This document shows positions 25,032 through 34,394 of a stretch of DNA of 64,000 bases, one piece after another. The position numbers were made by a program, and so were the translations under genes. This stretch comes from Cellulomonas aerilata (lineage in GTDB: Bacteria > Actinomycetota > Actinomycetes > Actinomycetales > Cellulomonadaceae). The stretch's first letter is position 1. The number at the start of each line of letters is the position of its first letter. Below the pieces are notes generated by a model that was not told the origin of the DNA, ran no database searches, and saw nothing but the letters and a program-made list of their open reading frames with translations. The stretch spans positions 62,001 to 126,000 of the forward strand of contig NZ_BJYY01000021.1 of NCBI RefSeq assembly GCF_007991755.1, written 5' to 3'.

Positions 25032-26546
25032 GTGACCCACGACGACGTCCGCGAGACCCGCACCGACGAGGCCGTCCCCGCGCGCACCGGCACGCCTCCG
25101 TCGGCCGCCGGCAACGGCGCCTGGGACGCCGTCGGCGCGGCCGTCCGCGACGCCGCCGCGTACGCCGAGCAGTGGCTCGCCGTCCAGCACCGCGTGCACG
25201 ACCTGCCCGGGATCCAGGTCGCCGTGGGCCTCGGGGACGACGTCGTGCTGAGCCGCGCCTACGGGGTCGCCGACGTCACGACGGGCGAGCGGCTCACGCC
25301 CGAGCACCTGTTCCGGGTCGCGTCCCACTCCAAGACGTTCACGGCGACCCTGGTCATGCAGCTCGCCGAGTCCGGCGCACTGCGCCTGGACGACCGGCTG
25401 GACGCGTGGCTCGAGCACCTGTCCGCCTCGCCGCTGGGCGGCGCGACCGTGCGCGACCTCCTGGGACACGGCGCGGGCGTGAGCCGCGACTCCGACGACG
25501 GCGACTTCTGGCAGCTGGTCGGCCCGTTCCCGGACGACGACGCGCTGCGGCGGATCACCGCCGTCGGGGCCGACGTGCTCCCCGTCGCCGAGCGGTTCAA
25601 GTACTCCAACCTCGGCTACGGCCTGCTCGGTCTCGTCGTCGAGGCGGCCGGCGGCAAGTCGTACGCCGAGCTGCTGGCGGCGTCCGTGACCGTCCCCCTC
25701 GGGCTGGACCGCACCGGGGCGGACTGGGACGACTCGGTCACCGGGACGCTCGCCACGGGGCACACCGGCCGCGCCACGTCCCGCCCGGGCGAGCCGCGCC
25801 GGCCGATCGCCCCGGTCCCCACCGGCGCCCTCGCTCCGGCGACCGGGGTGTGCTCCACCGCCGAGGACATGGTCCGGTTCGCCGCCGGGCACTACCTCGG
25901 GGACACCCGCCTGCTCTCGGACGCGGCGAAGCGACGCATGCAGCGCCCGGAGTGGGCCGGGGTGCGGCCCGACGAGGACTACGGGCTCGGCCTCATCGTC
26001 GCCACCGTCGACGGCCGGCGCACCGTCGGGCACAGCGGCGGCTTCCCCGGGTACATCACCCGGACGCTGTGGGACCCGGCCGACCGGTTCGCGGTGTCGG
26101 TGCTGACGAACGCCATCGACGGTCCCGCCACCACGCTCGCGACCACGGTGGTCCGGCTCGTGGACCTGGCCGCGACGGTGCCCCTCGACCCGCGGACGGC
26201 GGCGCGGGACACCGAGCGCCTGGACCGGTTCACCGGCCGCTTCGCCAACCTGTGGGGCCTGATGGACGTCGTGCGGCTGGGTGGGCGGCTCTACGCGTTC
26301 GACCCGACCGCGACCGACCTCACGGCCACCCCGGTGCACCTGACCCCCGAGGACGACTCGACCCTGAGGATCGGCGGCGGTACCGGCTACGGCTCCCCGG
26401 GAGAGACGTTCCGCTACACGTGGGCGCAGGACGGCTCCGTGCGGTCGGTCCGGGCGGGCAGCAGCCAGACCATGCACCCCGCCGACGCGTACGTCGACGC
26501 GCTCGCCGAGCGGTCCGAGGTCACCGGGGCCATCGACCTGGCGTGA
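25032..26546 (+). CDS. Class C beta-lactamase-like serine hydrolase
   Basis: A 504-residue serine hydrolase of the beta-lactamase/transpeptidase-like fold. The nucleophile motif is SHSKTFTATL (Ser-X-X-Lys, about residues 101-104), Tyr-Ser-Asn is in FKYSNLGYGLLGLVVEAA, and the third box is VGHSGGFPGYITRTLW. A C-terminal extension of about 140 residues (DVVRLGGRLYAFDPTATDL...) resembles the accessory domain of D-aminoacylase or esterase relatives. No signal peptide is visible, so it probably acts in the cytoplasm and may be a peptidase or esterase and not a drug resistance enzyme. The start is the GTG with an upstream TACGGT. Confidence 0.88.
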   Translation: MTHDDVRETRTDEAVPARTGTPPSAAGNGAWDAVGAAVRDAAAYAEQWLAVQHRVHDLPGIQVAVGLGDDVVLSRAYGVADVTTGERLTPEHLFRVASHSKTFTATLVMQLAESGALRLDDRLDAWLEHLSASPLGGATVRDLLGHGAGVSRDSDDGDFWQLVGPFPDDDALRRITAVGADVLPVAERFKYSNLGYGLLGLVVEAAGGKSYAELLAASVTVPLGLDRTGADWDDSVTGTLATGHTGRATSRPGEPRRPIAPVPTGALAPATGVCSTAEDMVRFAAGHYLGDTRLLSDAAKRRMQRPEWAGVRPDEDYGLGLIVATVDGRRTVGHSGGFPGYITRTLWDPADRFAVSVLTNAIDGPATTLATTVVRLVDLAATVPLDPRTAARDTERLDRFTGRFANLWGLMDVVRLGGRLYAFDPTATDLTATPVHLTPEDDSTLRIGGGTGYGSPGETFRYTWAQDGSVRSVRAGSSQTMHPADAYVDALAERSEVTGAIDLA

Positions 26547-26548
26547 AC

Positions 26549-26580
26549 CGCCGGCCGTGGGCCGCGAGGCCCGGTCGGCG
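26549..26580. terminator. Imperfect hairpin between convergent genes
   Basis: CGCCG/CGGCG outer and GGCC/GGCC inner pairs with a GCGA loop and small bulge lie between the serine hydrolase gene and nrdR. A weak terminator is possible. Confidence 0.45.
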
Positions 26581-26596
26581 CTCAGCCCGCCTGCGC

Positions 26597-27133
26597 TCAG
26601 CGCGCCGGCGCGACCGTCGAGGCTGGCGGGCCGGCGGACGGGTCGGGATCGGGCCCGGCGTGGGGCTCGGTGTCGGATCGCGAGGCCTCGTGCTCCGCGC
26701 GCAGTGACGTGATCGCCGCCTCGAAGTCGTCCAGCGAGTCGAACGCCTGGTACACGCTCGCGAACCGCAGGTACGCGACCTCGTCGAGCTCACGCAGCGG
26801 ACCCAGGATCGTCAGGCCGATCTCGTACGCGTCGAGCTCGGCGCTGCCGGTGCTGCGGACCAGCTCCTCGACCCGCTGGGCCAGCAGCGCGAGGTCGTCC
26901 TCGGAGACCGGACGGCCCTGGCACGCCTTGCGGACGCCGTTGACGATCTTCTCCCGGCTGAACGGCTCCGTGGCGCCGGAGCGCTTCACCACCGACAGGC
27001 TCGCCGTCTCCACAGTCGTGAACCGGCGCCCGCACTGCGGGCACTGCCGGCGGCGGCGGATCGACGAGCCGTCGTCGGACGTCCGCGAGTCGACGACCCG
27101 CGAGTCGGCGTGACGGCAGAACGGGCAGTGCAC
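26597..27133 (-). CDS. nrdR: Transcriptional repressor NrdR
   Basis: NrdR senses dATP/ATP levels and represses ribonucleotide reductase operons. The zinc ribbon is CPFC ... CPQC at the N-terminus ([17 protein letters not shown]). The ATP-cone domain follows ([20 protein letters not shown], about residues 49-68). The protein has 178 residues because of a C-terminal tail rich in Pro, Gly and Asp beyond the usual 150. GTG start, with GGAGG about 13 nt upstream. It is the last gene of the divergent LysM-gene/nrdR unit next to lexA. Confidence 0.95.
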   Translation of the reverse strand: MHCPFCRHADSRVVDSRTSDDGSSIRRRRQCPQCGRRFTTVETASLSVVKRSGATEPFSREKIVNGVRKACQGRPVSEDDLALLAQRVEELVRSTGSAELDAYEIGLTILGPLRELDEVAYLRFASVYQAFDSLDDFEAAITSLRAEHEASRSDTEPHAGPDPDPSAGPPASTVAPAR

Positions 27134-27268
27134 GAGGGCGGCCTCCGACCATAGGGAGCGTCCGCGCACCCGGTGCCACCTGGCTCCCTGCGGCGCGCGG
27201 GCACCCACACCTACTCCATCCGGTGTGCAACCTAGGCGGTGGGTCCGCACCCTGCAAGGACGCCGGGG

Positions 27269-27754
27269 TCAGTGCCGGACGGGCACCAGGATCTGGTCGC
27301 CGGCGGTCAGGCGGCTGCCGCTCATGCCGTTCAGCTCGGTGAGGTCGTCCACGACATCCCGGACGTCCTCGCCGGGCGCGGTGTACGCCGCCGCGATCGT
27401 CCACAGGGTCTCCCCCGCGCCGACCGTGTAGCTGTCGACCGCGACCGGCGCACCGGGCCCCTCGGCGACGGCGCGGCCGCCGGTCAGCAGCGCCAGCCCC
27501 GCGACCACCACAGCGAGGGACCGCACCACCCAGCGGCCGCGCGCCGTGAGGGCCAGCGCGCCGCCGGCCGGCTGCGTCGTCGGAACCTGCGCCGTCGGCG
27601 CGTGCGCTGCCGTCCGCGCCTGCGCCAGCCCCTGCGCCGTCGCCGGCGCGGCCGTCGTCACGCGCGGTGCCGTCGCCGGGGCCGTCGTCCGGCGCGGTGA
27701 GCTCGTCACCCGCGGTGCCGTCGGGACCCGCGGTGCCATCAACGCTGCGCTCAT
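27269..27754 (-). CDS. LysM-domain membrane protein, ChiZ/YneA-like, divergent from lexA
   Basis: A 161-residue protein. The first 70 residues are Thr/Ala/Pro-rich, one membrane helix is at about 78-94 ([17 protein letters not shown]), and the C-terminus carries a LysM domain ([19 protein letters not shown]... ILVPVRH). The combination lexA, LysM gene and nrdR in this order matches the arrangement in mycobacteria, where the LysM protein (ChiZ) is DNA-damage induced and affects division. In Bacillus the analogous gene beside lexA is yneA. The ATG has GGAGGAG upstream, and an SOS box lies 24 bp before it. Division arrest during SOS is the likely role, but is not shown. Confidence 0.8.
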   Translation of the reverse strand: MSAALMAPRVPTAPRVTSSPRRTTAPATAPRVTTAAPATAQGLAQARTAAHAPTAQVPTTQPAGGALALTARGRWVVRSLAVVVAGLALLTGGRAVAEGPGAPVAVDSYTVGAGETLWTIAAAYTAPGEDVRDVVDDLTELNGMSGSRLTAGDQILVPVRH

Positions 27755-27777
27755 GATCCGCTCCTCCTCCGTCGACG

Positions 27778-27793
27778 TCGAACACGTGTTCGA
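27778..27793. promoter_or_regulatory. LexA (SOS) box 1 at the lexA/LysM divergent region
   Basis: TCGAACACGTGTTCGA is a perfect palindromic consensus box. It lies 24 bp before the LysM gene start and 10 bp before a TACGAT hexamer (27804-27809) facing lexA, so it can control both genes. Confidence 0.93.
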
Positions 27794-27856
27794 CGAACGT
27801 CTGTACGATATCTACCACGTCCGACACGCGGCGTCGAGACAGATGACGCGACACGG

Positions 27857-27872
27857 TCGAACAGGTGTTTGA
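27857..27872 (+). promoter_or_regulatory. LexA (SOS) box 2 upstream of lexA
   Basis: TCGAACAGGTGTTTGA has one mismatch to the consensus and lies in the lexA leader about 100 bp before its start codon. Two boxes would allow cooperative autorepression. Confidence 0.85.
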
Positions 27873-27970
27873 AAGCGACGCCCTGCACTCCTAGGCTGCG
27901 AGGACACGCACAGCGCATCATGAGCCACCCACACGGACGGGTGGCGGACCGCGCGACAGGGAGGACTTCG

Positions 27971-28726
27971 GTGGCTTCAGACGCAGAACAGGGCGGGCAG
28001 GCGGCGGGCCTGGCGTCGGTCCACGTGCTTCCGGACGGCGTCGCGGGCGACGACGGCCTCACGGCCCGGCAGCGGCTCGTGCTGGAGACCATCCGGTCGT
28101 CGGTGGAGCACCGCGGGTACCCGCCGAGCATGCGCGAGATCGGGGAGGCCGTCGGCCTCACCAGTCCCTCCAGCGTCAAGCACCAGCTCATGGCGCTCGA
28201 GCGCAAGGGCTACCTGCGCCGCGACCCGAACCGGCCGCGCGCCATCGAGGTGGTCCAGCCGGACGACTCGCGCACGATCACCGCGTGGTCCGCGCCCACG
28301 GCCGAGGAGACGTTCGGCGAGGAGCACCTGGCCGCGAACGATGCCGCGCCCACGCCGTCCTACGTCCCCGTGGTCGGGCGGATCGCCGCCGGTGGGCCGA
28401 TCCTGGCCGACCAGGTCGTCGAGGACGTGTTCCCGCTGCCGCGCCAGCTCGTCGGCGACGGCGACCTCTTCCTGCTCAAGGTCGCCGGCGACTCGATGAT
28501 CGACGCGGCCATCTGCGACGGGGACTGGGTCGTCGTCCGGCGCCAGCCCGTCGCCGAGAACGGCGAGATCGTGGCGGCGATGATCGACGGCGAGGCGACC
28601 GTCAAGACCTTCAAGCGGTCGGACGGCCACGTGTGGCTGCTGCCGCACAACGCGGCCTACGCACCCATCCCCGGCGACCAGGCGCAGGTGCTCGGTCGCG
28701 TCGTCAGCGTGCTGCGCAGCCTCTGA
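27971..28726 (+). CDS. lexA: SOS repressor LexA
   Basis: LexA represses DNA-damage genes and cleaves itself when RecA filaments form. The protein has 251 residues. The winged-helix domain covers about 28-95 ([22 protein letters not shown] and [18 protein letters not shown]). The scissile bond is Ala140-Gly141 in RIAAGGPIL, and the catalytic pair is Ser175 (AGDSMIDA) and Lys212 (EATVKTFKR). GTG was chosen because GGGAGGA lies about 7 nt upstream. Two SOS boxes precede it. A strong hairpin terminator begins 8 nt after the stop. Confidence 0.97.
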   Translation: MASDAEQGGQAAGLASVHVLPDGVAGDDGLTARQRLVLETIRSSVEHRGYPPSMREIGEAVGLTSPSSVKHQLMALERKGYLRRDPNRPRAIEVVQPDDSRTITAWSAPTAEETFGEEHLAANDAAPTPSYVPVVGRIAAGGPILADQVVEDVFPLPRQLVGDGDLFLLKVAGDSMIDAAICDGDWVVVRRQPVAENGEIVAAMIDGEATVKTFKRSDGHVWLLPHNAAYAPIPGDQAQVLGRVVSVLRSL

Positions 28727-28733
28727 CGTCCGT

Positions 28734-28769
28734 GCCGACGGGCGCCACGACGGCGCGGCGCCCGTCGGC
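28734..28769 (+). terminator. lexA terminator
   Basis: A perfect 13-bp stem (GCCGACGGGCGCC with its complement) and a 10-nt loop, starting 8 nt after the lexA stop codon. Confidence 0.85.
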
Positions 28770-28869
28770 TGCGGCCCGCACCCGGCTCGCGCCCGGCGAC
28801 GGGCCCCGCGAGGCTGGGACCGACCCGGCGCACGACAGGTCCGCCGACGAGACCAGCAGGAGGTCGACA

Positions 28870-29124
28870 GTGCCCGGACGCCTTCCCGACCCCGGTCCCC
28901 GCGCCACCGAGCGTCTGCGGCGCCTGCAGACCGAGCCGCTGCCGCGGGCGGCGCGTGGACCCGCGGCGGACGACGTCGTCCCCGAGACCTCCCACCGGAG
29001 TGAGGCGCAGGCGGAGCGGACGACGCCGTCCACCGGCGAGGCCGAGCGTAGGACGCCGTCGACCTCCCGGGTGCAGCCGCCGCAGGACCTCCCCGACGCC
29101 GACGCGGAGCCGTCCGCCGGCTAG
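28870..29124 (+). CDS. Small hypothetical Pro/Arg-rich protein, convergent with ldh
   Basis: An 84-residue hydrophilic protein of unknown function (VPGRLPDPGPRATERLRRLQT...). It has no membrane helix or signal, and is rich in Pro, Glu, Arg and Thr, with the direct repeat RTTPSTGEAERRTPSTS. Support comes from an AGGAGGT ribosome binding site 6 nt before the GTG, and from a frame open to the stop. Its TAG stop lies in a CTAG shared with the ldh stop on the other strand. It could be a real gene or a chance open frame; the perfect ribosome binding site is the strongest argument for a gene. Confidence 0.5.
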   Translation: MPGRLPDPGPRATERLRRLQTEPLPRAARGPAADDVVPETSHRSEAQAERTTPSTGEAERRTPSTSRVQPPQDLPDADAEPSAG

Positions 29125-30128
29125 AGCCCGAACCGCCGCGCGACCGTCCGCAGCGCGTCGGCGGAGTGCCGCAGGCTCGCGAGCTCGCCGTCGGACAGCG
29201 GGACCTCCAGCAGCCGCTGCGCCCCGCCCCGGCCCACGACCGTGGGGACGGACAGGCACACGTCCCCGATGCCGTGGTAGTCCTCGAGCAGGCTGGACAC
29301 CGGCAGCACGCGCCGCTCGTCGTTGAGGACGGCCTCGATGATCCGGGACCCGGCCAGGGCCACCGCGTAATTGGTCGCGCCCTTGCCCTCGATGATCCGG
29401 TACGCGGAGTCGATGACCTCGCGCGTCATCGACTCGCGCACCTCGGGGGTCAGCGGGCCGGCGCTGCGCGACCCGCGCCACTCCAGCAGCGGCACCCCGC
29501 CGATGCTGGCGGACGTCCACAGCGGGAACTCGGTGTCCCCGTGCTCGCCCGCGATGTAGGCGTGCACGTTCTGGACCGCCACGCCGGTGTGGTGGGCCAC
29601 CAGGTAGCGCAGCCGGGAGGAGTCCAGCACGGTGCCGGACCCGAACAGCCGGGCGGGCGGCAGGCCGGAGACCTTCAGCGCCGCATAGGTGACGATGTCG
29701 ACGGGGTTCGTGACCATGACGAACACGGCGTCGGGGGCGACCTCGACCAGCGAGGGCAGCATGGACCGCACCAGCGCGATCGTGTTCTCGGCGAGGTCGA
29801 TGCGGGTCTGCCCCGGCTTCTGCTTCGCCCCGGCGGTGACCATCACGACGTCGGCGTCGGCGCACACCGCGATGTCGTCCGACCCGACGACCTCGGCCAT
29901 CGGCATGAACTGGATCCCGTGCCCGAGGTCGAGGGCCTCGGCCTCGACCTTGGCCTTGTTGATGTCGTACAGCGCGACGGTCCGCGCGGCGCCGCGCATG
30001 AGCGCCGCGTACGCCATGGTCGACCCCACCGCGCCGGCTCCCACGACCGCGACCTTGGTGGTGCGGCGCCGGGCCGTGCCGGCGGGGGCGTCGTCGACGG
30101 CGGCGTCACGCGCCAGGCTCTCGCTCAC
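29121..30128 (-). CDS. ldh: L-lactate dehydrogenase
   Basis: This enzyme interconverts pyruvate and L-lactate with NADH. It has 335 residues. The nucleotide fold is VAVVGAGAVGSTMAY (about residues 27-41). The specificity loop AGAKQKPGQTRIDL carries the Gln of lactate dehydrogenases in place of the Arg of malate dehydrogenases. The catalytic His is in IAGEHGDTEFPLW, and TNPVDIVTY carries the conserved Asn. GTG is the start, with GGAGGAT 5 nt upstream. The N-terminal 24 residues are a non-conserved tail. The shared CTAG with the small upstream-facing gene is the only 3' overlap. Confidence 0.95.
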   Translation of the reverse strand: MSESLARDAAVDDAPAGTARRRTTKVAVVGAGAVGSTMAYAALMRGAARTVALYDINKAKVEAEALDLGHGIQFMPMAEVVGSDDIAVCADADVVMVTAGAKQKPGQTRIDLAENTIALVRSMLPSLVEVAPDAVFVMVTNPVDIVTYAALKVSGLPPARLFGSGTVLDSSRLRYLVAHHTGVAVQNVHAYIAGEHGDTEFPLWTSASIGGVPLLEWRGSRSAGPLTPEVRESMTREVIDSAYRIIEGKGATNYAVALAGSRIIEAVLNDERRVLPVSSLLEDYHGIGDVCLSVPTVVGRGGAQRLLEVPLSDGELASLRHSADALRTVARRFGL

Positions 30129-30212
30129 GAATCCTCCGGGTCGGGTCGGTGCCGGGCGGTGCGGTGCGCCGCGCCAGGGCCAGGGCGGGGGCCGCCCGGC
30201 CGGCGCGTCCGA

Positions 30213-32567
30213 TCAGGCTAGTGCCGCGAGCCGCTCGAGGGCGGAGAGGACGGCGGCCCGGTCGGTCGTGCGCCAGAAGTCCGGCAGGGAGCGGGCCAGG
30301 AAGTCCCCGTACCGGGCGGTCGCGAGGCGCGGGTCCAGCACCGCCACCACACCGCGGTCCTGGGTGCTGCGGATGAGACGGCCGGCGCCCTGCGCGAGCA
30401 GCAGGGCGGCGTGCGTGGCCGCCACCTGCATGAAGCCGTTGCCGCCGGACGCCTGCACCGCCTCCGAGCGCGCGGAGCGCACCGGGTCGTCGGGCCGCGG
30501 GAACGGGATCCGGTCGATCAGCACCAGCTGGCACGCCGCGCCCGGGACGTCGACGCCCTGCCACAGCGACAGCGTGCCGAACAGGCAGGTCGCCGGGTCC
30601 TCGGCGAACTGCCGCACGAGCGTGGGCAGCTGGTCGTCGCCCTGGACGAGGACCGGCACGTCGAGCCGCTCGCGCATCGCCTCGGCGGCGGCGGTCGCCG
30701 CGCGCCGGGAGGAGAACAGCCCCAGGGTGCGTCCGCCGGCCGCCGTCACCAGGGCCGCGATCTCGTCGAGCTGCGCGTCGGTCGTCGGCTCCCGGCCGGG
30801 CGCGGGCAGCCGGGACGCGATGTAGAGGATGCCCTGCCGGCGGTAGTCGAACGGGCTGCCGACGTCCAGGCCGCGCCACGCGCGCTCCTCGTCGGCCCGC
30901 GTGGCCGACGTCGACGCCGCACCCGCCGTCTCGCCCGGGCTCTCACCGTCGGGCGTGCCGCCGTCGGCGGTCCCCGCGTCCGCGGTGCCCGCCGCCCGGG
31001 GGCCGGCGTCCGGCAGACCCGACGGTGCCGTGGGCTGCTCGGCGAGCGCGGCGGCCGGCACCACCCCGGCGCCCGCGGCCGCCGCCCCGGCGAGGGGCTC
31101 GGCGTCGGCGGCGTCGCGGCGCGCGGGACGCTCCAGGCCCAGGGACCGTGCGACCGGGACGAACGTCCCGCCGAGCGAGAGGGTCGCCGAGGTCATCACC
31201 GCCGACCGCCCGGCCAGCAGGTGCGTGCGGATGAGCCCGTTCACCGCCAGCGGGGCGGCGTGCAGCCGGGACATCCCGCTGCCCCGGAAGCCACCGGAGC
31301 CGTCGTCGCCGCGGGAGCACCACAGCACGTCACGGCCGGAGCGGGCCGCGTCACCGCTCATCCGGTCGGCGATCTCGAACAGCGCCAGCATGGCCGAGGC
31401 GGCCATCTTCATGCCGCCCTCGGCGGCCGCCTGGGCGGGCGCGCCGTCCGGCTTGAGCACGGTGAGCAGGCCGCGCGCGGCGTCCCGCACGGCCCCGACC
31501 GCGAGCACGGCGGCGTCCGGCAGCCCGTCGCGGAACCGTCCCTCGGGCAGCTCGGCCAGCACGGCGCCGAGCGCGACGCTCGCCGCGTCGAGGTCCGTGG
31601 TGGGGACGCCGCCGTGGCGCCGGGCGAGCCGGGCCGCGTGCTCGACGCTCGCGACGGACAGGTCGACGGTGGCCTGGGCGGTGACCCGGTCGGTCAGCTC
31701 GTGCGCCTCGTCGACGACGAGGACGTCGTGCTCGGGCAGCACACCGGGTGCCCCGGAGGCGGCGATGCCCAGCATCGCGTGGTTCGTCACCACGACGTCG
31801 GCCTCCTTCGCCAGGTTCCGCGCCCGGTTCGGGAAGCACTCCTCGATCATGTGGCAGCGCGGCCCCAGGCACTCCAGCGAGGTGACGGACACCTGGCGCC
31901 ACGCGCGGTCGCTGACGCCCGGGACGAGGTCGTCCCGGTCGCCGGTGCCGGTCTCCTCCGCCCACTCCCGCAGCCGCAGGACCTGCGCGCCCAGGTCCCC
32001 CACCCGGTCACCCCTGCCGGACCCGGCGCCGTCGTCGGCGGCGGGGTGGTCGGCCGCCCCCGCGTGCTCGCCGTGCGCGTCGACCGGCAGGGCGAACAGC
32101 GCCGACGGGTCCTCGGTGGGGTAGCCGCCGGAGACCTTCTGCAGGCACACGTAGTTGTGCCAGCCCTTGAGCAGCGCGATCCGCGGGGCACGCGGCAGCC
32201 GAGGGGCGACGGCGTCGGCGACTAGCGGCAGGTCCCGGGTGACGACCTGGCGCTGCAGCGCCAGGGTGGCGGTCGAGACCACCACGCGCTCGTCCTCGCG
32301 GACGGCGTGCCGGACGGCCGGCACGAGGTACCCCAGGGACTTACCGGTCCCCGTGCCGGCCTGGACGAGCAGGTGCTCGCCGGTGCCGATCGCCTCCGCC
32401 ACGGCGCGGGCCATCGCGTGCTGCCCGTCGCGCCGCGCACCGCCCAGGCGCCCGACGGCGAGGTCCAGCAGGGTGTCCACCTCGGCGGCGACCTGCTGCC
32501 GCTCCGCGGGGGGTGCGTCACCGGCCGCCTGGCCGGCGGGGGCCGGCTTCGGGGACGTCACGGACAC
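30213..32567 (-). CDS. dinG: DinG/XPD-type ATP-dependent DNA helicase with an iron-sulfur cluster
   Basis: A 784-residue superfamily 2 helicase of the DinG/XPD type. Walker A is VQAGTGTGKSLGYLVP (about residues 66-81). Four Cys in YVCLQ, LECLGPRC and EECF fit the 4Fe-4S cluster site. VVDEAHELTD is the DEAH box, and GAGRLIRSTQDRG is the final helicase motif. Two low-complexity inserts are present: an Asp/Gly-rich one before the Cys cluster, and an Ala/Pro/Thr-rich stretch of about 65 residues in the second half. GTG was chosen because TACGCT lies 6 nt upstream. DNA repair or R-loop resolution is inferred from the family. Confidence 0.92.
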   Translation of the reverse strand: MSVTSPKPAPAGQAAGDAPPAERQQVAAEVDTLLDLAVGRLGGARRDGQHAMARAVAEAIGTGEHLLVQAGTGTGKSLGYLVPAVRHAVREDERVVVSTATLALQRQVVTRDLPLVADAVAPRLPRAPRIALLKGWHNYVCLQKVSGGYPTEDPSALFALPVDAHGEHAGAADHPAADDGAGSGRGDRVGDLGAQVLRLREWAEETGTGDRDDLVPGVSDRAWRQVSVTSLECLGPRCHMIEECFPNRARNLAKEADVVVTNHAMLGIAASGAPGVLPEHDVLVVDEAHELTDRVTAQATVDLSVASVEHAARLARRHGGVPTTDLDAASVALGAVLAELPEGRFRDGLPDAAVLAVGAVRDAARGLLTVLKPDGAPAQAAAEGGMKMAASAMLALFEIADRMSGDAARSGRDVLWCSRGDDGSGGFRGSGMSRLHAAPLAVNGLIRTHLLAGRSAVMTSATLSLGGTFVPVARSLGLERPARRDAADAEPLAGAAAAGAGVVPAAALAEQPTAPSGLPDAGPRAAGTADAGTADGGTPDGESPGETAGAASTSATRADEERAWRGLDVGSPFDYRRQGILYIASRLPAPGREPTTDAQLDEIAALVTAAGGRTLGLFSSRRAATAAAEAMRERLDVPVLVQGDDQLPTLVRQFAEDPATCLFGTLSLWQGVDVPGAACQLVLIDRIPFPRPDDPVRSARSEAVQASGGNGFMQVAATHAALLLAQGAGRLIRSTQDRGVVAVLDPRLATARYGDFLARSLPDFWRTTDRAAVLSALERLAALA

Positions 32568-32573
32568 CGCCCC

Positions 32574-32579
32574 AGCGTA
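32574..32579 (-). promoter_or_regulatory. -10 hexamer of the leaderless dinG promoter
   Basis: TACGCT ends 6 nt before the GTG start. Confidence 0.5.
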
Positions 32580-32665
32580 GTCGGCGGGGGACCGTCCCCC
32601 GGGCGCCGCCACCCACCCCGGGGACACCGGGCGCCTCGACGCCCGGTCGTGAGGAGCCAGGGACG

Positions 32666-32700
32666 CGGCGGGCCGGCCCGGGATCCGGGCCGGCCCGCCG
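32666..32700 (-). terminator. Strong hairpin terminator after hflX
   Basis: A perfect 15-bp stem with a 5-nt GGATC loop lies 26 nt after the hflX stop, and upstream of dinG. Confidence 0.85.
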
Positions 32701-32726
32701 TCGGCCGTGCGCGAGCGGAGGGGCGG

Positions 32727-34280
32727 TCAGGACCGGACGGCCGCCGCGGTGAGCTCGGCGGCGAGCGAGGCGTCCACCTTCGCGCGGATCGCGGTGCCCT
32801 GCTCGGTGTGCTGGGCGGTCTCGATCTCGCCCTCCTCGTGCACGCGGCTGACCAGGTCCCCGCGCTCGTAGGGGATGACGAGCTCGACCTGCACGCCAGG
32901 GCGCGGCAGCTGGTCGGCGATGAGCGCCAGCAGCTCCGCGATCCCCTCGCCGGTGTGCGCCGAGACGACCACCGAGTGCAGCTCGCGCGAGCGCAGCCGG
33001 GCCACGACGGCCGGGTCGGCGACGTCGGCCTTGTTGAGCACGATGACCTCCGGCACGTCCATGGCGCCGGGGATGTCGGCGAACACGTGCCGCACCGCCG
33101 AGATCTGCCCCTCGGGGTCCGGGTGCGACGCGTCGACGACGTGCAGCACGAGGTCCGCCTCGGCGACCTCCTCCAGCGTCGAGCGGAACGCCTCGACGAG
33201 CTGGTGCGGCAGGTGCCGGACGAACCCGACCGTGTCGGTGAGCGTGTACTGGCGCCCGTCCGGAGTCTGCGCGCGGCGGACCGTCGGGTCCAGCGTCGCG
33301 AACAGGGCGTTCTCGACCAGGACACCGGCGCCCGTGAGCCGGTTCAGCAGGGACGACTTGCCGGCGTTGGTGTACCCGGCGATCGCGACCGACGGGACCG
33401 CGTTGCGCCGCCGGGACGCGCGCATGGTGGCCCGGGCGGGCTCCATCGCGGCGATCTCCCGGCGCAGGCGCGCCACCCGGTTGCGGATGCGGCGCCGGTC
33501 CAGCTCGATCTTCGTCTCACCGGGACCGCGCGAGCCCATCCCGGCGCTGGCGCTGCCGACCTGACCACCGGCCTGCCGGGACATCGACTCGCCCCACCCG
33601 CGCAGGCGCGGGAGCAGGTATTCGAGCTGTGCGAGCTCGACCTGGGCCTTGCCCTCCCGGGACTTGGCGTGCTGGGCGAAGATGTCCAGGATCAGGGCCG
33701 TCCGGTCGATGACCTTGACCTTGACGACGTCCTCCAGCGCGCGGCGCTGGGACGGGGCGAGCTCGCCGTCGACGACGACGGTGTCCGCGCCCGCGGCACG
33801 CACGAGCTGGGCCAGCTCGGCGGCCTTCCCCGAGCCCAGGTAGGTGCCGGGGTCCGGCTTCTGCCGGCGCTGCAGCAGCCCGTCGAGCACCTGCGAGCCT
33901 GCGGTCTCGGCCAGCGCGGCGAGCTCGCGCAGCGAGATCTCCGCCTCCTCGGGCGTCCCCTCGCCAGAAATGCCGACCAGCACGACGCGCTCCAGGCGCA
34001 GCTGGCGGTACTCGACCTCGGTGACGTCCTCGAGCTCGGTGGACAGCCCGCCCACACGGCGCAGCGACGTGCGCTCCTCGAGCTCCATCTGGTCGCCGTC
34101 GTAGGCGGTGTGCTCGGTGCGTCCGGTGCCGACGGCCGCGGCTCCCGCGCGGGCCAGGACGCGGGCGACGACGTCGCCTGCGACGTCCTGCGCGCTGCGC
34201 CCGGTGGTCGTGGTGTCACTCCGGCCGGCGTCGTCCGGCTGCCCGGTCGCGTCGGTGTGCCCGGTGTGGGGGTGGGTCAC
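32727..34280 (-). CDS. hflX: Ribosome-associated GTPase HflX
   Basis: HflX is a GTPase that binds and splits stalled or hibernating ribosomes. It has 517 residues: an N-terminal nucleotide-binding HflX domain with GTYLGSGKAAELA and VVDGELAPSQRRALED, a coiled linker, then the G domain. G1 is VAIAGYTNAGKSSLLNRL (about residues 296-313), G3 is DTVGFVRHLP, and G4 is VLNKAD. The N-terminal 60 residues are variable and His/Thr-rich. GTG start at 34280, with GAGAGG upstream. It is followed by a strong terminator, so it is probably monocistronic. Confidence 0.95.
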   Translation of the reverse strand: MTHPHTGHTDATGQPDDAGRSDTTTTGRSAQDVAGDVVARVLARAGAAAVGTGRTEHTAYDGDQMELEERTSLRRVGGLSTELEDVTEVEYRQLRLERVVLVGISGEGTPEEAEISLRELAALAETAGSQVLDGLLQRRQKPDPGTYLGSGKAAELAQLVRAAGADTVVVDGELAPSQRRALEDVVKVKVIDRTALILDIFAQHAKSREGKAQVELAQLEYLLPRLRGWGESMSRQAGGQVGSASAGMGSRGPGETKIELDRRRIRNRVARLRREIAAMEPARATMRASRRRNAVPSVAIAGYTNAGKSSLLNRLTGAGVLVENALFATLDPTVRRAQTPDGRQYTLTDTVGFVRHLPHQLVEAFRSTLEEVAEADLVLHVVDASHPDPEGQISAVRHVFADIPGAMDVPEVIVLNKADVADPAVVARLRSRELHSVVVSAHTGEGIAELLALIADQLPRPGVQVELVIPYERGDLVSRVHEEGEIETAQHTEQGTAIRAKVDASLAAELTAAAVRS

Positions 34281-34394
34281 GTGGTGCCTCTCTTCTCTGC
34301 TTCGTTCCAGACTGACACGGGCCCCCAGGGCCCGCGAACGTTATTCGCTGCCAGCGTGATCCGCCGCCCGGCGCGGGGTGTCGGGGCCCGCCGA

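Noticed and set aside
25032-26546. Beta-lactam resistance gene
   Set aside because: The catalytic motifs are those of the broad serine hydrolase family. No signal peptide is present and the C-terminal domain suggests a peptidase or esterase.
30151-30200. Hairpin terminator after ldh-side spacer
   Set aside because: A 9-bp stem exists, but with a loop of over 30 nt, in the leader of ldh. It is too weak to call.
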